Assembly (NCBI GenBank): GCA_029204225.1
Contig: CM055107.1
Location: 27,514,572-27,578,571, forward strand
DNA length: 64,000 nucleotides
Direction: 5' to 3'
From: Diphasiastrum complanatum
Taxonomy: Eukaryota; Streptophyta; Lycopodiopsida; Lycopodiales; Lycopodiaceae
Of this stretch, positions 1 through 13,265 are shown in pieces. A program made the position numbers and the translations under genes. Numbering within the stretch: the stretch's first letter is position 1; each line of letters opens with the position of its first letter. The notes beneath the pieces are model-generated. The model saw only the letters and a list, made by a program, of their open reading frames with translations. It was not told the origin of the DNA and did no database searches.

Positions 1-334
1 TGACCTTTGTGATATAATCACCCATTGTTGCACCTGCTTCCATCTTGAGAGTATGTAACCTATTTTGCAAGTAAACAAGTCTGGCTGAATTCATTGTTTC
101 AAACATAGACTTCAGAATAGTCCAAGCTTGCACTGCATCCTTTGCATTGCAAATGTGAGGAATAATGTTGTCTTTAATAGAAAGATTGATCATTTTATGA
201 GCTTTCTGTCTCCTGCTTATGTAGTCCTTCAGTTCACGCTCAAATGTTGGTATAGGCTCTCTACCTGCCATTAACTCCCAACAATTCTTGTCCATCAAGA
301 TGTTAGCCATCTTGAACTCTCTAGTTTGTGCCAT
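1..334 (-). mobile_element. Ty1/copia gag fragment (cut by window edge)
   Basis: The minus strand reads as one open frame from a possible ATG at 334 down to base 1. It resembles the N-terminal half of copia-type gag (UBN2/retrotran_gag_2), with patterns such as MDKNCWELM, DAVQAWTILKSMFE and LQNRLHTLKMEAG. In that family this region packs element RNA into virus-like particles. The protease and reverse transcriptase part would lie to the left of the window. There is no recognisable LTR next to it. It could be part of a full element or an isolated relic. Confidence 0.8.
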
Positions 335-636
335 CAAGTCTGCTTGATTCACCTAGCAGACTCTCTCCAAGACTAGCCATGCTATAATTTGTGCTCAAAT
401 AGAAGCTCAACCTAAAAGAAATCGAAAAGAAACAACTTCCAGCGACTAGGGTTTGATTACTCTTCTAGAGTTAAGTATATAACAACATTGCCAGGGCTTT
501 GTGGTCATCCTAGAACCATCATGTCTTGCATTCTTCAGGATTGAGATATGCCATAACATTTGAATTAGACTTTTAAGTGCGTTTTCATTAGGATTAATTG
601 CAATAGTCTTGACATGAGGATTAATGTCATCTTGTG

Positions 637-1128
637 TATAAAGTCCTATTCACAAGATCCTATCTAAGCATGCCAAACAAGCAACCAACAAGGGTATGGA
701 TGGTGGATAAACCAACCCAACCAAATCTAGATCAGACGGATCTAGCCCCCAAGCTATGGATCAATCTCAAAGAGGAATGAGGTATCATACCAGCAGCATA
801 CGGCTGCTAGCACCATAATCAAGCATACACTAGTGAGAGCCCAATAGGTATACTTATACCCATCCAAGGCCCATGCACCACTAGTAGTGCACTGTGAGAC
901 CTCCCTGGACACCTCTGCAGCCTATCTGGGCCACGTCATCCAGTTCCCCAATGACTCACCGATAGACCCATACCAATCCACCATCATGAGTTTAGGGCTA
1001 CAACCATTAATTATGACCTTATGCACATAAGGGCCCCAATTCCCTTATAGTCACAATTAACTTACAGGTTGTTGGTCTACTGATCCCTAGCATGGACACG
1101 CTACCCGAGACCAGTCATGGGCATGACA
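637..1128 (-). mobile_element. Solo LTR, chromovirus family 2
   Basis: This 492-bp block is the reverse complement of the LTRs at 30555-31049 and 32323-32807. It is flanked by a perfect 5-bp target duplication, TTGTG, at 632-636 and 1129-1133. No internal retrotransposon sequence is attached, so it is a solo LTR left by recombination between the two LTRs of a full element. Read on the minus strand it begins TGTCATGCCC and ends GGACTTTATA, so the terminal dinucleotides are TG and TA rather than TG and CA. Confidence 0.92.
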
Positions 1129-1133
1129 TTGTG

Positions 1134-1555
1134 ACTTATGAGAGCAGGTTCAGGAATTAAGCTGGTGTAGTTGATTGCTTAGTCGAATCCTGCCAGTCTT
1201 GATAACATGATTCCGATGACCTCAAAAACCATGGTGCACGAATGTCATCCACCCCAAATCCACAAAGCTCGTGACCCCATGAAAGCAGAAAATTACCACA
1301 ACTAGATGATTGGCTACATTATTACCGAACTTTATGGGATCATAGTTGACATAGCAATGAGCAAAGAAGCAAAGTGAAAACCGGTACACATAGCTCACAC
1401 TATCAACCTCTCTCGCCTCCACGTTAGCAAGTTGTTTCAATGGAAATGAGGGAAGCACTCAATCCCACATACGATGGTGTTGGCAGAGTTCATATGCCTT
1501 CTCTCCAATTCGAAGCTACTTTAGAGTTATCATTTGTCTCAAGTGGATCAAAGAC
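1134..1555. other. No gene seen
   Basis: The stretch between the solo LTR and the LINE fragment has no convincing coding frame. Short open frames here do not resemble known proteins. Confidence 0.5.
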
Positions 1556-1840
1556 GTGGGAGAGGGACGGCTGAGGGTGTCATCCCACCACCTCCAAATT
1601 GAGATTGGAAAAAAATCATGGAATACCTCGCAAGGAGAGCATCTATTAGGTATCTTCTATAAGAGAAGTGGGAACAGAGGAGCATTTTATCTTCCGTTGT
1701 CCACTATATATGAGATTAGAGCCAGGTATTATTGCCTATTTCAAGGTCAGCTTGTCACACTGTGGTCCTTGATAGAGAATCAGGATTGGAGATGTGTTGC
1801 CCTGATCTACATGAGATGTTTCACTTATGAGCGGCTACAA
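1556..1840 (+). mobile_element. LINE ORF2 C-terminal fragment
   Basis: The + strand frame matches the C-terminal end of the LINEs found later on the minus strand. Shared patterns are LRVSSHHLQIE, YEIRARYYCLF and CVALIYMR, compared with [22 protein letters not shown] and CVALMIRE in the LINE at 51.5-52.3 kb. The Cys-Cys-His-Cys block that lies between these motifs in the better copies is degraded here. It is an old, truncated copy in the opposite orientation to the intronic LINEs. Confidence 0.75.
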
Positions 1841-1915
1841 GCCCTAGCACACCATGGACATGGGAAAATGTACTTCCTTATTCAAAAACACGGAAAAAAA
1901 ACTGTTTTTTTTTAA

Positions 1916-4200
1916 AACCATGGATATTTCATTGTTTTAAGGTATCTAAGTGTTAGAGCCTTTACTCCCTGTCCCGTTTATTTACAATTTTCAGAGACCG
2001 ATGTATGTTTTGTAATTATTGTAATTACTGAAATGGCTAAGTCACTGGCCTGTGGTGACCTTTTGTAAGCAAATTGTAAATAAACTGTAATTAGTTGGCA
2101 TTGGACCTCAGAGAGTCGTGCTTAGCTTTGGCATGGGGTCCTGGGTAACTTATTAGGAGTGGCTGGACTAACCTCCTAGAAAGTAGGAGTTGACTAGTCA
2201 ATGGAACACTTGTCATATGCTCACTGGGACACTTGGTCCAATTAATGAGTGACACATGTCAGGGCGGGCCGGTCAAACATGACACGTGTCACATGCACAC
2301 AGGGACACGGTCCAGTGTATGAGTGACACATGTCAGCCTACTCACTTGCCTATGTGTCAGGGTACTGCCAAGTGGCAAGTGTCGACTGTGCATGGAATTG
2401 GCCATCTGTCGACGTTATGAAAGGCCAGGGTTAAGGGGTGCTTGAGGATTGTGCATAAGTGAGCCTAGAGAGAGGCATTCCTCATCATAATCTATGCAAC
2501 AAAGGTTGGGAGGAGACAAGGCAGCCAGCTCCACCATGTTTCGTGTGCTCTGATGTTTGTACATGCAGGGAAATCGATAGGGATCGACATTGTTGATTGC
2601 TGCGCATGGCATAAGCTAGGTTTCAAGTGAAGTTTCAGATTTGGAGTCTGACACTAGGCCATTGCTAACTTTTGCAGTTTTCTCTCAAAGAAATCTTATT
2701 ACAGTCCCTTCTTTAGAAACCCACTTGAGATGTAATGTTTCAGTCTTACTTTCCTTTTGGTACTTCAAAGACATCGATAAAGTTTTCTTTCCCTCTCTCC
2801 ATCACCAAATTTCTCTCCCCTGCCTGTTTTCTTGTTCATTTTATGAAACCCTGATTATTAGGATTCCAGAAAACTGCATTGCGAATTGCAGCAATGGAAC
2901 TCTGGCAACCAGATACATGGAGGGGTTCTTTCAGTTTTTCTGTCTATTGATGGGATCTAGCTTACCTTTAGTCACACGGGCTTTTCTTATCAGCTCACCC
3001 CTTTTTTTCATTCAAGAAAACCCTAACCCTGATTGGCTATGTGTTTACCCCAGCATTCAGCAAACCCCCCTCTCTCCATCACTGACCCCTTTCTCTTACA
3101 TCAGTAATTTGCAATTCAGCTCTATGCGTTGCAGTTGGTCAATAGAACAAAATAAAAATGCTGTAGTGCACTCCAAACGATCCATTACTGCCCCTTTCTT
3201 TATCACTATTTTGCAATGTCCTGCAACTGGTCAATATATCTAAATAATAACATTATAATGCACTACAAACCAAACGGATCAGATTCACAATGCAAACAAA
3301 TTCATAATGCTCATTCCCAAACCCAAAACTGAATTTAGATCTAACCTAGAAATAACACGTACTCAAAACTTTGACCGAAGCTTTATTGAAGCCAAGAAGC
3401 TTGCGCAACTATTAGTAGCTACCATCATCCACATCAGAAAACTAAGGGAATTCTAGTTCAATCCAAAAACTCATAACAATCAAGTCCAGCAGATGTATGT
3501 GAACTCTAACAATGCAAAGAAGGGAGTGCAAAGATGAACCCGTTCAGAATCTCAAACAGTATGAAGAAATGGAAGATATATTGAAAAGTCGAAGTACAAA
3601 AAAACATAACAGAAAAATACGAAAACTCAACCGAAACAGAGGAAGGATAAACCAATTCTGCTAAAAGATGCAAAGTGAGTAAAATCAAGGCGACATACAC
3701 GCCTGGTCCCTGAAAACTCTCAAATTATCATTCAGAATTGCCTAGAAAAAGAAACAAATAGCAAACAATCACCTCTACGTTTGTGAATTGCATTCAATCG
3801 ACACCACAGGCCCTGGAACAGCATGAATTGTATGATGGAGCGTCATGAAAAGCAACAGAAACACTCTGCGTAGATTCTTGTTAACGATTTTGGTGGAGCG
3901 AGATTGGAATCGCTGGATTGCGGAATAGTGCGAAAGCAGATGATAGACGAGAGTCGCTGGTAGTATCATCCTAGATGCGTGCCACACTGGATCGTCGAAG
4001 AACTTATTGTAAACAAGCATCACGCTCCGCCATAGTAAACGCGCTCGTGCTCTCTTTCTCTCTCAAATACGTAATGGATTCTTGCAGACTATTCTTCCCA
4101 TTTTCACATATTAAAAATTTCTCTCTCTCTCTCTCTCAAAAATACGAAATAGATTCTTGCTGACTACTTTGCACATTTTCACATATTAAAAAGCATAATA
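1916..4200. other. No gene seen; short repeated motif
   Basis: Around 2250-2390 there are several copies of a GACACATGTC-like motif and of the phrase 'gggacac.gtcca', probably inside an old LTR or promoter-like repeat. The open frame at 2641-3243 resembles no known protein and is compositionally uneven, so I do not call it a gene. The rest has no recognisable feature. Confidence 0.4.
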
Positions 4201-4229
4201 GTCATCTATTTTTTTCAAAAAAAAATTAA

Positions 4230-4945
4230 TGTTCATTTCATCTGCGAGTCATGCGTCAGGCACAGGCTTGCCACGTGGCAGCGCTAGATTGGTCAAAAAA
4301 AGGGCAAGTATCCATTACGCAATGGAAAGCGCCTGGGCACAGGTCATTCTGCCCGGTTCAGGCTCGGCCCTTTCGGCCCTCGCCCAAAATATTCTGAAAT
4401 CCTTACCGGGCAGAATGGCTTGTTCCCAGCTCCTTCCATAGTACGTAATGGATTTTTTGTGACTATTCTGCTCATTTTCTCAACAGATTAAAAAGCAAAA
4501 TAGTCATCTGTTTTTGTTTTTAAGTAGTTCTCATTCCACCTACGCGTAGGCGTCAAGTTCAAGCCTACCACGTGACAGCGTCAGATTGGTCAAAAAAAAA
4601 AGTCCAAGTATCCATTACGCAATGGAAGGCACCCAGGGAGAATGGGGTTCCTTCCAGAGTACATAGCCAAGGGTATTTTTGTTAATTTTTTCCTTTCTTT
4701 TTTGAATATTATTATGCATTGTGACTTTCTCGTGCATGGAGTCCCCACACGCATCCAAGATTGGGGGCCTCGCCCAAAAAAATTTAGAAATCCTTACCGG
4801 GCTGAATGGTTTGTGCTCGGCTCCTTCCATAGTACATAGCCAAGGGTATTTTTGTTATTTTTTTCCTTTCTTTTCTGAAGCTTATATTATTATGCATTGT
4901 GACTTTCTCGTGCATGGAGGCCCCACATGCGTCCAAGATTGGCAA
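4230..4945. repeat. Diverged tandem/direct repeats
   Basis: A block at 4651-4764 (from CTTCCAGAGTACATAGCC) recurs at 4824-4941, offset 173 bp. A second phrase, GAAATCCTTACCGGGC plus its surroundings, occurs at about 4398 and 4790. A third, AAGTATCCATTACGCAATGG, occurs at about 4305 and 4606. The whole segment is a small array of diverged duplications with no coding capacity. Confidence 0.75.
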
Positions 4946-5463
4946 ATTGTTTTCACATCTTGAAAAGATCATGGAGCCCATGTTTCAACAATATCAATGG
5001 TTGGATCAAGGTTGGTTGGTCTTGCCTCCACCTTCTATAGTTGATGAGGGTTGGCCTTGCCTCCACCCTCTATAATAGATGGGAATGTGTTGTTCTATTG
5101 TATTGTTAGATACTACGATGGTCAATAGCACCTTCAGTAGGCATATGTCAACCAATGTTGGATTTTACGCATCTACCAGCCTTGGAATTTCCTACCATAT
5201 CCCATTTGACTTTGGGTTCACTCTATTGCAAGTAGCTAGTTAAGCATGCATATGATCACAAAGTAAAAACTCGCAACTCTTGTCCATGTTGTTGTCTCAT
5301 GTGGCCTATTACCTAAGTCAATCTCTCTCTTTCAAACTAATGTTGTGATTCTTGATCCAAAAATGGATGTTCTTGGCTATGAGAATTTGTGAATGGGTCT
5401 AGTATGATGGCAGGCCAAATGCATGCATGTAGAGGGGATGATTTCAAGAGCATTAAGGTTTGA

Positions 5464-5518
<55 letters not shown>

Positions 5519-6443
5519 GAAGAAGGTGGAGCTTCCAAAGCTTTCCATCAAAATTGATGTAGTCTCCTTGTGCTATAGCTCCAAGATCCTTCTTCAAAGC
5601 ACCTACACACAAAAGGTGTAAGAGACTCCAAGGGTGAGGTGTAGGGGTGTGGGAGAATTGCATGGGATTTGTAGTTAGTAAAGTGAGAGAGGAAGAGGGC
5701 GCCCTTCCCTAGGTGTACATAAGTTCGTAAGCCATGTGAAAAATGTTGAAATTTCACAGTTCTAGCTTGACCAATTTTGGTCACATGCATTGTAATTGGC
5801 AAGGTGGCCATGTAAATATATGTCACGCATGCCAAATAGCATAGGATGTTTTCCCAAGACTTCATTACTCATATTAAATTGTGATATCATCTTTAAAATG
5901 AGGCCAAAGTGTGCTTAGATAAGCTAGAGAAATTCTAGGAGCTAAAAATAGCATGTTTTACATTGTTTTTGGATCTTGGCATCTTGACCCCATATTAGGG
6001 TTGATCCAATGACATATTAGGTTCGATGTTAGGGTTAGGTTATGACAAGTATAGAGATGACCTAAAACGTTCAGATCCAAGCTTGAAATGTATAAATGTA
6101 TGATGGGATCTCCATCCAAATATGAAGAAAAATCGAGTTTTTCCACTTCTATTAACATTGTCTTTTGGTGCCGAGTTCTAGCTATTGGATGTAAGTGATT
6201 TTATGCATTTATTACTTGCTTTGGAAGGTATTGAAGTTGTTTACAAGTATGAGAAGCTTGCTGCACTTTACTTTAGTGTATTTGATCAAATCTATGTGCC
6301 TATTGTGGAGTTAAATGTCAAATTAGCTAGATTTGGTAACTAGTCTTGCTTCTAGCTCATAGTTTGGATCTAGATCTTTGATTTGTGTATTTTCCATCAC
6401 TTTTAGGATTGATTGGGATTGAATTTGCTGTAAAATTTTGTCA
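4946..6443. other. No gene seen
   Basis: Apart from the AG microsatellite at 5470-5515 and a possible LTR end at 6443, I see no gene. Open frames across the microsatellite are low-complexity artefacts. Confidence 0.45.
5470..5515. repeat. (AG)n microsatellite
   Basis: A pure AG/CT dinucleotide run of about 46 bp. Unlike the runs at 41.7, 51.2 and 61.2 kb, it has no recognisable LINE attached. Confidence 0.95.
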
Positions 6444-6455
6444 TGGTATCAGAGC
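6444..6455 (+). other. Possible primer binding site (tRNA-iMet type)
   Basis: TGGTATCAGAGC follows directly after ...TTTTGTCA. This is the usual arrangement of an LTR end and a primer site complementary to the 3' end of initiator tRNA-Met. It implies a + strand LTR ending at 6443, whose start I cannot place. The element would be cut off almost at once by the minus-strand LTR that starts at 6461. Confidence 0.55.
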
Positions 6456-6460
6456 CTAAT

Positions 6461-6949
6461 TGTAAAGATCACCAAATGAAGATCTGACTAGATCCTGTTG
6501 CAAAACAACCAATAGGACACCGGTGGAGCAAAACCACCTATCCAAACCTAGATCCCTCTTGGAGTTTCCTCCTGGATCTAGCCCCCAAGCCATAGTGAAG
6601 AACCTAAGAGAGAGGAGGAGAAACATGCTAAAGAAACTGAATTTCCATTAGGAAGATGGGCGAGTTTCCACTAGACTTATTCTCCTCAAGAGAGAGAGAA
6701 TATTCTTTTTAGGATTCCCATGCAACCCATATTGAGCTATTGACCTCCTATTCTTGCATGAAAGCAGTCATTCACTATGCATGTGCTCCTATGTCCAATT
6801 ATAGGTCTGGGCCCTCATATGATTATTAATTACTTTACAAGCCAAGCCCGGAATGAGGAGGCATAACCAATAACCATATACACCTTGAGTGACCGGCTAT
6901 CCACGTCAGGAATTATTCCGATTCCCTTGTACAGGACATGGACGTAACA
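6461..6949 (-). mobile_element. 3' LTR related to chromovirus family 2
   Basis: This 489-bp block aligns from end to end with the solo LTR at 637-1128, including the GGATCTAGCCCCCAAGC stretch and the length. On the minus strand it starts TGTTACGTCC and ends CTTTACA, so it keeps the usual TG...CA ends. Just outside it (6950-6966) the minus strand has a purine run, GGTTTAAGGGGGAAAGAA, a polypurine tract. It is therefore the 3' LTR of an element whose interior lies to the right. Confidence 0.75.
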
Positions 6950-7560
6950 TTCTTTCCCCCTTAAACCAATTCTGTCATCAGAACGAGTAACTAGGAAAAA
7001 TTCAATTTGTATGCTTTTAACTCTTCCCATGAATCATTATCCTCAATTTGACCAACCAACCTAAGCAAGCACACAAGGATAAAACAATTTCTCAATTGTT
7101 TGTCTCCGATCCTGAGTACTCATTCAGGGTCCAAAGGTACATTGAGCGATAAATCTTCCAAATGGGCAAAATCTTCAGTACATCAAACTGTCATCATCAT
7201 ATAAACTAAATTTACATGATACACCGGATGAGCAGTCGACCAAACTTGAAGATTAAGTTTAAAAGCTAACAAATCAATCATTTAACTTTCACAATTACCC
7301 TGAAAATCAATCTTTGGTTTGACTTCAACATCAAATAAGTATTTAGAGATGGGATAGTTCTCAAATTATCTGTCTCTACATTGAAATACTAGATCGACCT
7401 TTTAGAAGTACACTAAAAGATAAATTTCCCTATTGGGTTTGATTCTCTCCAAAATAATAACATCACCTTCATGTACTTCAATTTACATGAATCACTGGGT
7501 GAGTCCTCAACTTATATAGGAAATCAATGTTCAAAAGTTAAAGATCCAAAACAATTATAG
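6950..7560 (-). pseudogene. Degenerate 3' end of a chromovirus pol
   Basis: Next to the polypurine tract, the minus strand still shows traces of the integrase C-terminus and chromodomain region: a HPVYHVN-like piece, and further on WVGW and NDSWEELK patterns. Stops and frameshifts interrupt every frame. A second, more diverged copy of the same piece seems to follow at about 7300-7560. Homology is weak and the boundaries are approximate. Confidence 0.45.
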
Positions 7561-10500
7561 TCCAAGACTATCCACAAATACTTGTAGACCTGTCATAAAT
7601 GCTTCTTGGTACAAAACTCATCCCACCAAAATCTCTTAGGAGATCCATCAAGATAAAAACGACTTCAACTCATTCGTGAGTACCTCAGATACTCTCCTGA
7701 GATAAGTGCTCTATCCCTAGCATCATATGCTAGAAAAAATAGCAACCATTCAATCTTGATAGACTTAATTGCTCCTAATTCCGGAGATTTTAGGCTGAAA
7801 AATAGTACACAAGCATTCCTAGACTACAATCTATAAAGGTAAGCAAATTTCTCATAAAAAAACATTTACTTAATAAAAATGCCTGTGAGATCCAAACAAC
7901 CTCAAGTCTGTATACAAATTTGGAGTTCAAATAACAAATCTAAATTTTAACTCCACCAATTGATCAAGAATTATCATCATCTTAAGAATCATCATATTTC
8001 CATATGATCATCTAATGACCTTTAAGTATCAATTTATGATCCGTCAATCATAAACATTTAGAATCTTATGATTCGTCAATCATAATCTATCGGATTCTAA
8101 ACCCATAATCATTTAGAGATACTAGAGTATATGCACAACATACCACTCAATAAATATAAGAAACATTCTGAAATCTTTTCCACAAGGAAAATTACTGGAT
8201 TCCACGAATATTCTTCCATCTCAATTCTTAACCAGATTATGAGCTCCAAATCTACAATCAATCAAGAGATTAAAGACCATTATAACATTTGTCTTTAACA
8301 AATAATAAACCTTATACAATCACCTAGAACCACATCTAGAGATTATAAAGTTCTGCTGAATTCCAACTGAATTCAGTGGTTATCCTTGACATCAGTTAGA
8401 CTCTATCATCCAATAAATATATATGAGCTCACTGGGATGTAGTCAATAACTTAGGATATTTCTCCTTCAAGAAATATTCTATATCAAGAATCTTCTATAT
8501 TCTATGCACAATTCTCATAAATGAATCCAAATGACTCACTAATCATGTGACTTATAAGCAATATAGATCAAAATAAACAGTTCCCCGGTGAATTCTCTTC
8601 ACACTGCTTATTTATCCAATTAACTTCTAATCAGGAGTAATCCAATTACTCAAGTCAATTGTATATGATTTAAAAATCTTAAATGTCTAGGTGCAGATCT
8701 CAATTATACATGTATAACACCACATTTAGATCTTCTTCCAAACCAAGTTAATGAATTATCATTTCCACAGAAAGAGACATTAACCTGCAAGTAACTGTTC
8801 CACACATTACTTGTTCATATGTCTATGTACTCTTACTAGTTTAAGTATACGATATAAACTCAGTACATAGGAAACACATAGTAGATCCACAAGATTAAGA
8901 TGTACATAAGCAACTTATCCAACTATGTTCCCATACATAAACATAGGCTATAAACTGACAGATATCCAAAATCTGCATATGCTACTCACATAATTCACTG
9001 AGAATCTTGCAACTCAGCTACCAAAGAACTCTATTTCTCATGAGTAAAAAACATATCTGGGAAATCTTTGACGGGAATAACTCCACATCACAAGTTTTCC
9101 AACCATCTAACTCTTATTAACAAAATTTCTCTACCAATCAGCCTACAACAGATCTTAGCGTTCAAACCAAGACTAAGCTAACTCATACAGACATCTTTGG
9201 ACATAAGGTTAAGATTAAAACTTTATTCCACTGATCCAATTCATATCAAAATGGTACTTGGTTACAATCAGTGAATCTTAATTTAATCTTTATCAATACT
9301 TCCCATATTAATGAATATTTCACAGCTCAATAACTCCAAAACTCCTCTAGTTCCAGATTATACAAAATAATCACTTAGAGAGTTTGTCTATTTTAAACTA
9401 GATATTTTTACCATTGCACACATACAAGATTTTTTTTTCAAATTCAATGCAATTGGTTGATTCCTCGAAAGACTTATCCCTATCTTTTCTTCCGCCCTTT
9501 TAAAAAAGAAATTCCATAATTTCGATTTAAAAGTTACCAAGAGACAACGTATAAGATATCAAAGATTTGGAAAAGTCGGTAATAAGTATCCAATACTATT
9601 ACAAACAGGACTTTTTCCTCAGAATCGTAGAATATCTTATCCCGAATGATAGAAATATTAACTTCCAATAATCAACTATCAAATAGAGACTAACATTAGG
9701 GTTCAGGAAACCTAAGTTCCGAGCCATATTCAAATATCTTATATGGAAGTACAATTTCATATAATTATAACAGTCCTTCAGAACAAAGTTCTACACTGGA
9801 AGGAATTATATGAATCTCAATCCAATTGTCATGTATTAAGAAATTCCTAAAGAGTAGAGGTCTTATAAAATAGAGAAATAGATGTAAGGGCTTCCATATT
9901 TTGTAATTAATGAGATATCATTAAGGGATCGATCTATATCTCACAATTCCCAAAATACCCTTAACAAAAACCAATGGACTCTGTTAGTATTATCATTACA
10001 GCAATCCCTAACCATCGGTCTACAGATCATTCTACCCAAGAAATCCCCTTTAGAATCACTGATGTCCCATACCACCAGCTTTTCCTCAAAGAATCCTTTG
10101 CATCCAGATCTGTTTTGCCCAAAAAGTCAAAAAAGACGATTTGGCATTCCTATACCCAGATATAGGATCAAATTCACAACCAATTCCAGGAGATAATCCT
10201 AACAATTGAAATCTCTCATGCTTCTTTAGTGTTACTCAAAGAATACCACTTCATATTGTACCCAACATGGACAAACAGAATGTATCATACACTAGTACAA
10301 TAGAATGTATCCTAACCCAAAAGAAACATACATTTCAACAAAAACCGAATCTCATATTGTCCTAGATATCCAATATCTATTCCAGAATTGGTAAAAAGAA
10401 CTTAATTCTTTTAACAAGTTAGAACTCTCTTGGTTGTTACTGTCATTACAGAGAAATACTCTATAACTGAAAAGAATCCAAATTATTAGATTCTTGTATG

Positions 10501-11436
10501 GAACACCTATCTGCATTACTTTGCAAGGTCCAAATCCAATTGCAAAACAGAGATGGTTCCATAAATGGATTATCAGTCTTGCCACTACTTTTCCCTTAGA
10601 ATCCTCGAATTCTCGAAATTCTAATTCACACTGGGGAAAAGAAATCCAAATTCCCAGAGGCAGTCTTCTTAAATAATTCTCAATTTTATTCTCACTTGCA
10701 ATTAGTTATACTTCAGGAATTGAATGTAAATTAAACAATTGGATCACTAAGACCAGCAATCATCTACATATCAGACCTCCACTTCTTTCCCCCCTTCCAA
10801 AAAAAATGGTTCAGGTTAACAAAACCCCAAATTTGTACTAGGAAAAAATTCAATTTGGTATCGTTAACTTTAGCGGTAATCACCCTGACAGTTTTGATTT
10901 GTTCATTAAGTGCCGCACTTAATTTCTAGAAAATCTCCTCATAGACCAACATAAACTGTTCTACTGTATTTACATTATTCTTGGTCCTTATTGATCCTCA
11001 GAACAAGAAATGCTCCTTAATTGACAGATTCACAAAATCTTCAATTAAAAGTGAAGGGTACAATGAACTTAACAATCGACTGATTTCAACTCAGTAAGAT
11101 CATTCACTTCATAAGTCATTTCTGTTTGATCAATAACCAAAGAATTGGAACAAATCGAAAACGTCCATGGTTTCTTCAAATTTTACGTAAACTGGGATTT
11201 TCAAATTCCATTCAATATGGACCTAAACTGTGAAAATCGACCAAACATCGACTTGACAGTTTCACAGTTACCATCACATATTAGAAGGATTTTGAAACAT
11301 CCTACATGCATCCTACATGACATGCAATGATTTCAATAAAAATCAATTTTTACGTAATTTGCCAAGAAACTGGGAATTTAGCAGTGGGATTCACAAAATC
11401 AGTTCGAAATGGACCAACCGTGAAAATCAAATAAAA
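7561..11436. other. AT-rich stretch without recognisable genes
   Basis: About 3.9 kb of AT-rich sequence dense in stops on both strands. The short open frames at 9974, 10352, 11145 and 11317 resemble nothing known. A purine run on the minus strand near 10787-10800 could be a polypurine tract of the T1(-) element to its right. If so, part of this stretch is a decayed LTR, but I cannot define its ends. Confidence 0.4.
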
Positions 11437-12460
11437 TTATCGATTTATCAAATTCACATGAATATGACTAACATAATTCAGTCCCCATTTTTCAAATGGT
11501 GCTTGCGATAAAACCGGATGCAAGGGTTCATAGTTCTGTCTGGTAGGCCGTTGTGCTCGCTGGCAAACATCACATGTCTGAATATAATTTTCTATGTCCT
11601 TATGAAACGTAGGCCACCAACAACCTGATTGCAAAAGTTTGAAAATAGTAATATCTGTAGAGAAGTGTCCTCCACCCATGCCATCATGTGAAAACATAAT
11701 TAAATCTGGGATTTCATGCGGTAAAACACATCTACATAGAATATTGTCTGATCCACGACGATACAATTGTCCTGCAATCAATTGATAAGGTTGAGTCTTA
11801 TGAATCAATTGTCTCTTCTGTACTTTTGTCAAAGAGTCATTTGGTTGTCCTAGCATCAGGTACTCAACAATATCCGCTGCCCACTCAGGTACTGCTTCTA
11901 CATAGAACAATGCAGCATCTAGTAATTCATCATCCACTTTAGTATTAACTGGTGCGGATTCAATTTGCGAAACATGATCAGCTAGATAATGTTGCTTCCC
12001 CTTTCGAACCACAATTCAAAAGTCAAATTCAGTGAATAATAGTAACCATCTTGCAATACGTCCAGTATTGCACGTCTTGTTTACCAAGTAAAGTAACGGC
12101 TGGTGATCCATATAAAAGGCAAAGTGCGTTTCCATAAGATAGTGACGAAATTTCCAAACAAAAAAAATCATGGCTAACGCTTCACGTTCTGTTGTTGAAT
12201 AATTCTTCTTTGGATCTGTAAGCTGTCTGCTTGGGGATAATCCTTCTTATAGACACATGGCTGCGTCAAAACTGATCCAATGGCATATTTTGAGGCATCC
12301 GTGTGAACATGAAATTCAATCGTCCAATCTGGATAATGCAGGATTGGTGCTGAAGTTAATGTTTTTTTTTATTTTTCAAAGGCTTCTAACGCCTCTGCTA
12401 TCCAAATAGGAACAATATTCAGTTTTTATATAGGTCGTGCTAAATCCTCAAAGAAGATAA
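11437..12460 (-). pseudogene. T1(-) RNase H and partial integrase
   Basis: The upstream part (12010-12300) encodes RNase H with FYMDHQPLLYLVNKTCN, as in T1(+). The open frame 11437-12012 continues through the RNase H end (KGKQHYLADHVS) into the integrase zinc domain: H...GGGHFSTD...GCWWP...CDVCQRA, an HHCC arrangement. It then reaches the first part of the catalytic core (APFEKWGLNYV). The usual Asp of the core is replaced (WGLNY where T1(+) has WEVDY). The rest of the core, with the other two acidic residues, is missing. Confidence 0.8.
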
Positions 12461-12467
12461 TAAAAAT

Positions 12468-13120
12468 TTAATAGTAGTTCGCATGACCCATAAACACATA
12501 AACTCCATGAATCGTTGTTGGCGGTGGTAGTTCCACAATAGTCTTGATCTTAGAATAATCTGTGGCAATACCACATTTTGATATCACATGGCCAAGCACA
12601 ACTTTGTGACATCTTTCAAATACCTTTTTCAATCGATCCAGGTGGTCTGTATCTGTACTATGGACTCCCATGTCATCCAAGTAAATTTCAAGAAATTTTT
12701 GTAGATAATCTTTAAAAGCAAATTGCATTACCCTTTGGAACGAACATGGTGCATTACAGAGTCCAGACGGCATTACTTTGTAAGCATAGGTACCCCATTC
12801 TGTTGCAAAAGTGATTTTGTGCCGATCAGCAAGTGCAATCTTAACCTGGTTGTAACCACTAAATCCATCCAGGAAACTATAGGCTTTCGCTCCAGCAAGA
12901 CGATCCAAAATGCTTTCAGTAAAAGGTAACGGAAAGTGATTTTTCTGTATCACTTTATTCAAAGCCTTGAGATTCACACAAATTTTCAATTTCTCATTCT
13001 TCTTAGGAACAATGACAATCGGTGAGATCCATTCGGTATGCTCAATCTCATAAATGAAATCGATGTCAAGCAATCGCTGAAGTTCTTTCTTTATTAGATT
13101 TGCAACATTAGGATTACAGC
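12468..13120 (-). pseudogene. T1(-) reverse transcriptase
   Basis: An open frame of 201 codons covers the palm and fingers. It shows WISPIVIVPKKN, then LKALNKV, SFLDGFSGYNQ, MPSGLCNAPCSFQRVM and the catalytic YLDD motif, followed by GHVISKCGIATD and MGHANYY. In functional elements this enzyme copies the element RNA into DNA. The catalytic motif is intact here, but the frame is closed on both sides by stops, so no complete polyprotein can be made. Confidence 0.85.
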
Positions 13121-13265
13121 GATAGAACTTTGTAACCTTTGGAACTGCCTTAGGTACTAAGGGTATGGTATGTTCAATAACTGAAGTCGGAATACCCTTC
13201 AGATCTTGATAAGTCCATGCAAAGCAATCTTGATACTTAATAAGTAATATGCGGAGTGCTTGATA

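Noticed and set aside
2641-3243. 200-codon open frame on the + strand
   Set aside because: No family resemblance, irregular composition, no plausible splice context; probably chance.
5337-5663. Frames across AG microsatellites as low-complexity proteins
   Set aside because: Ser-Leu or Arg-Glu runs come from the dinucleotide repeat; the same happens at 36.2, 41.7, 51.2 and 61.2 kb.
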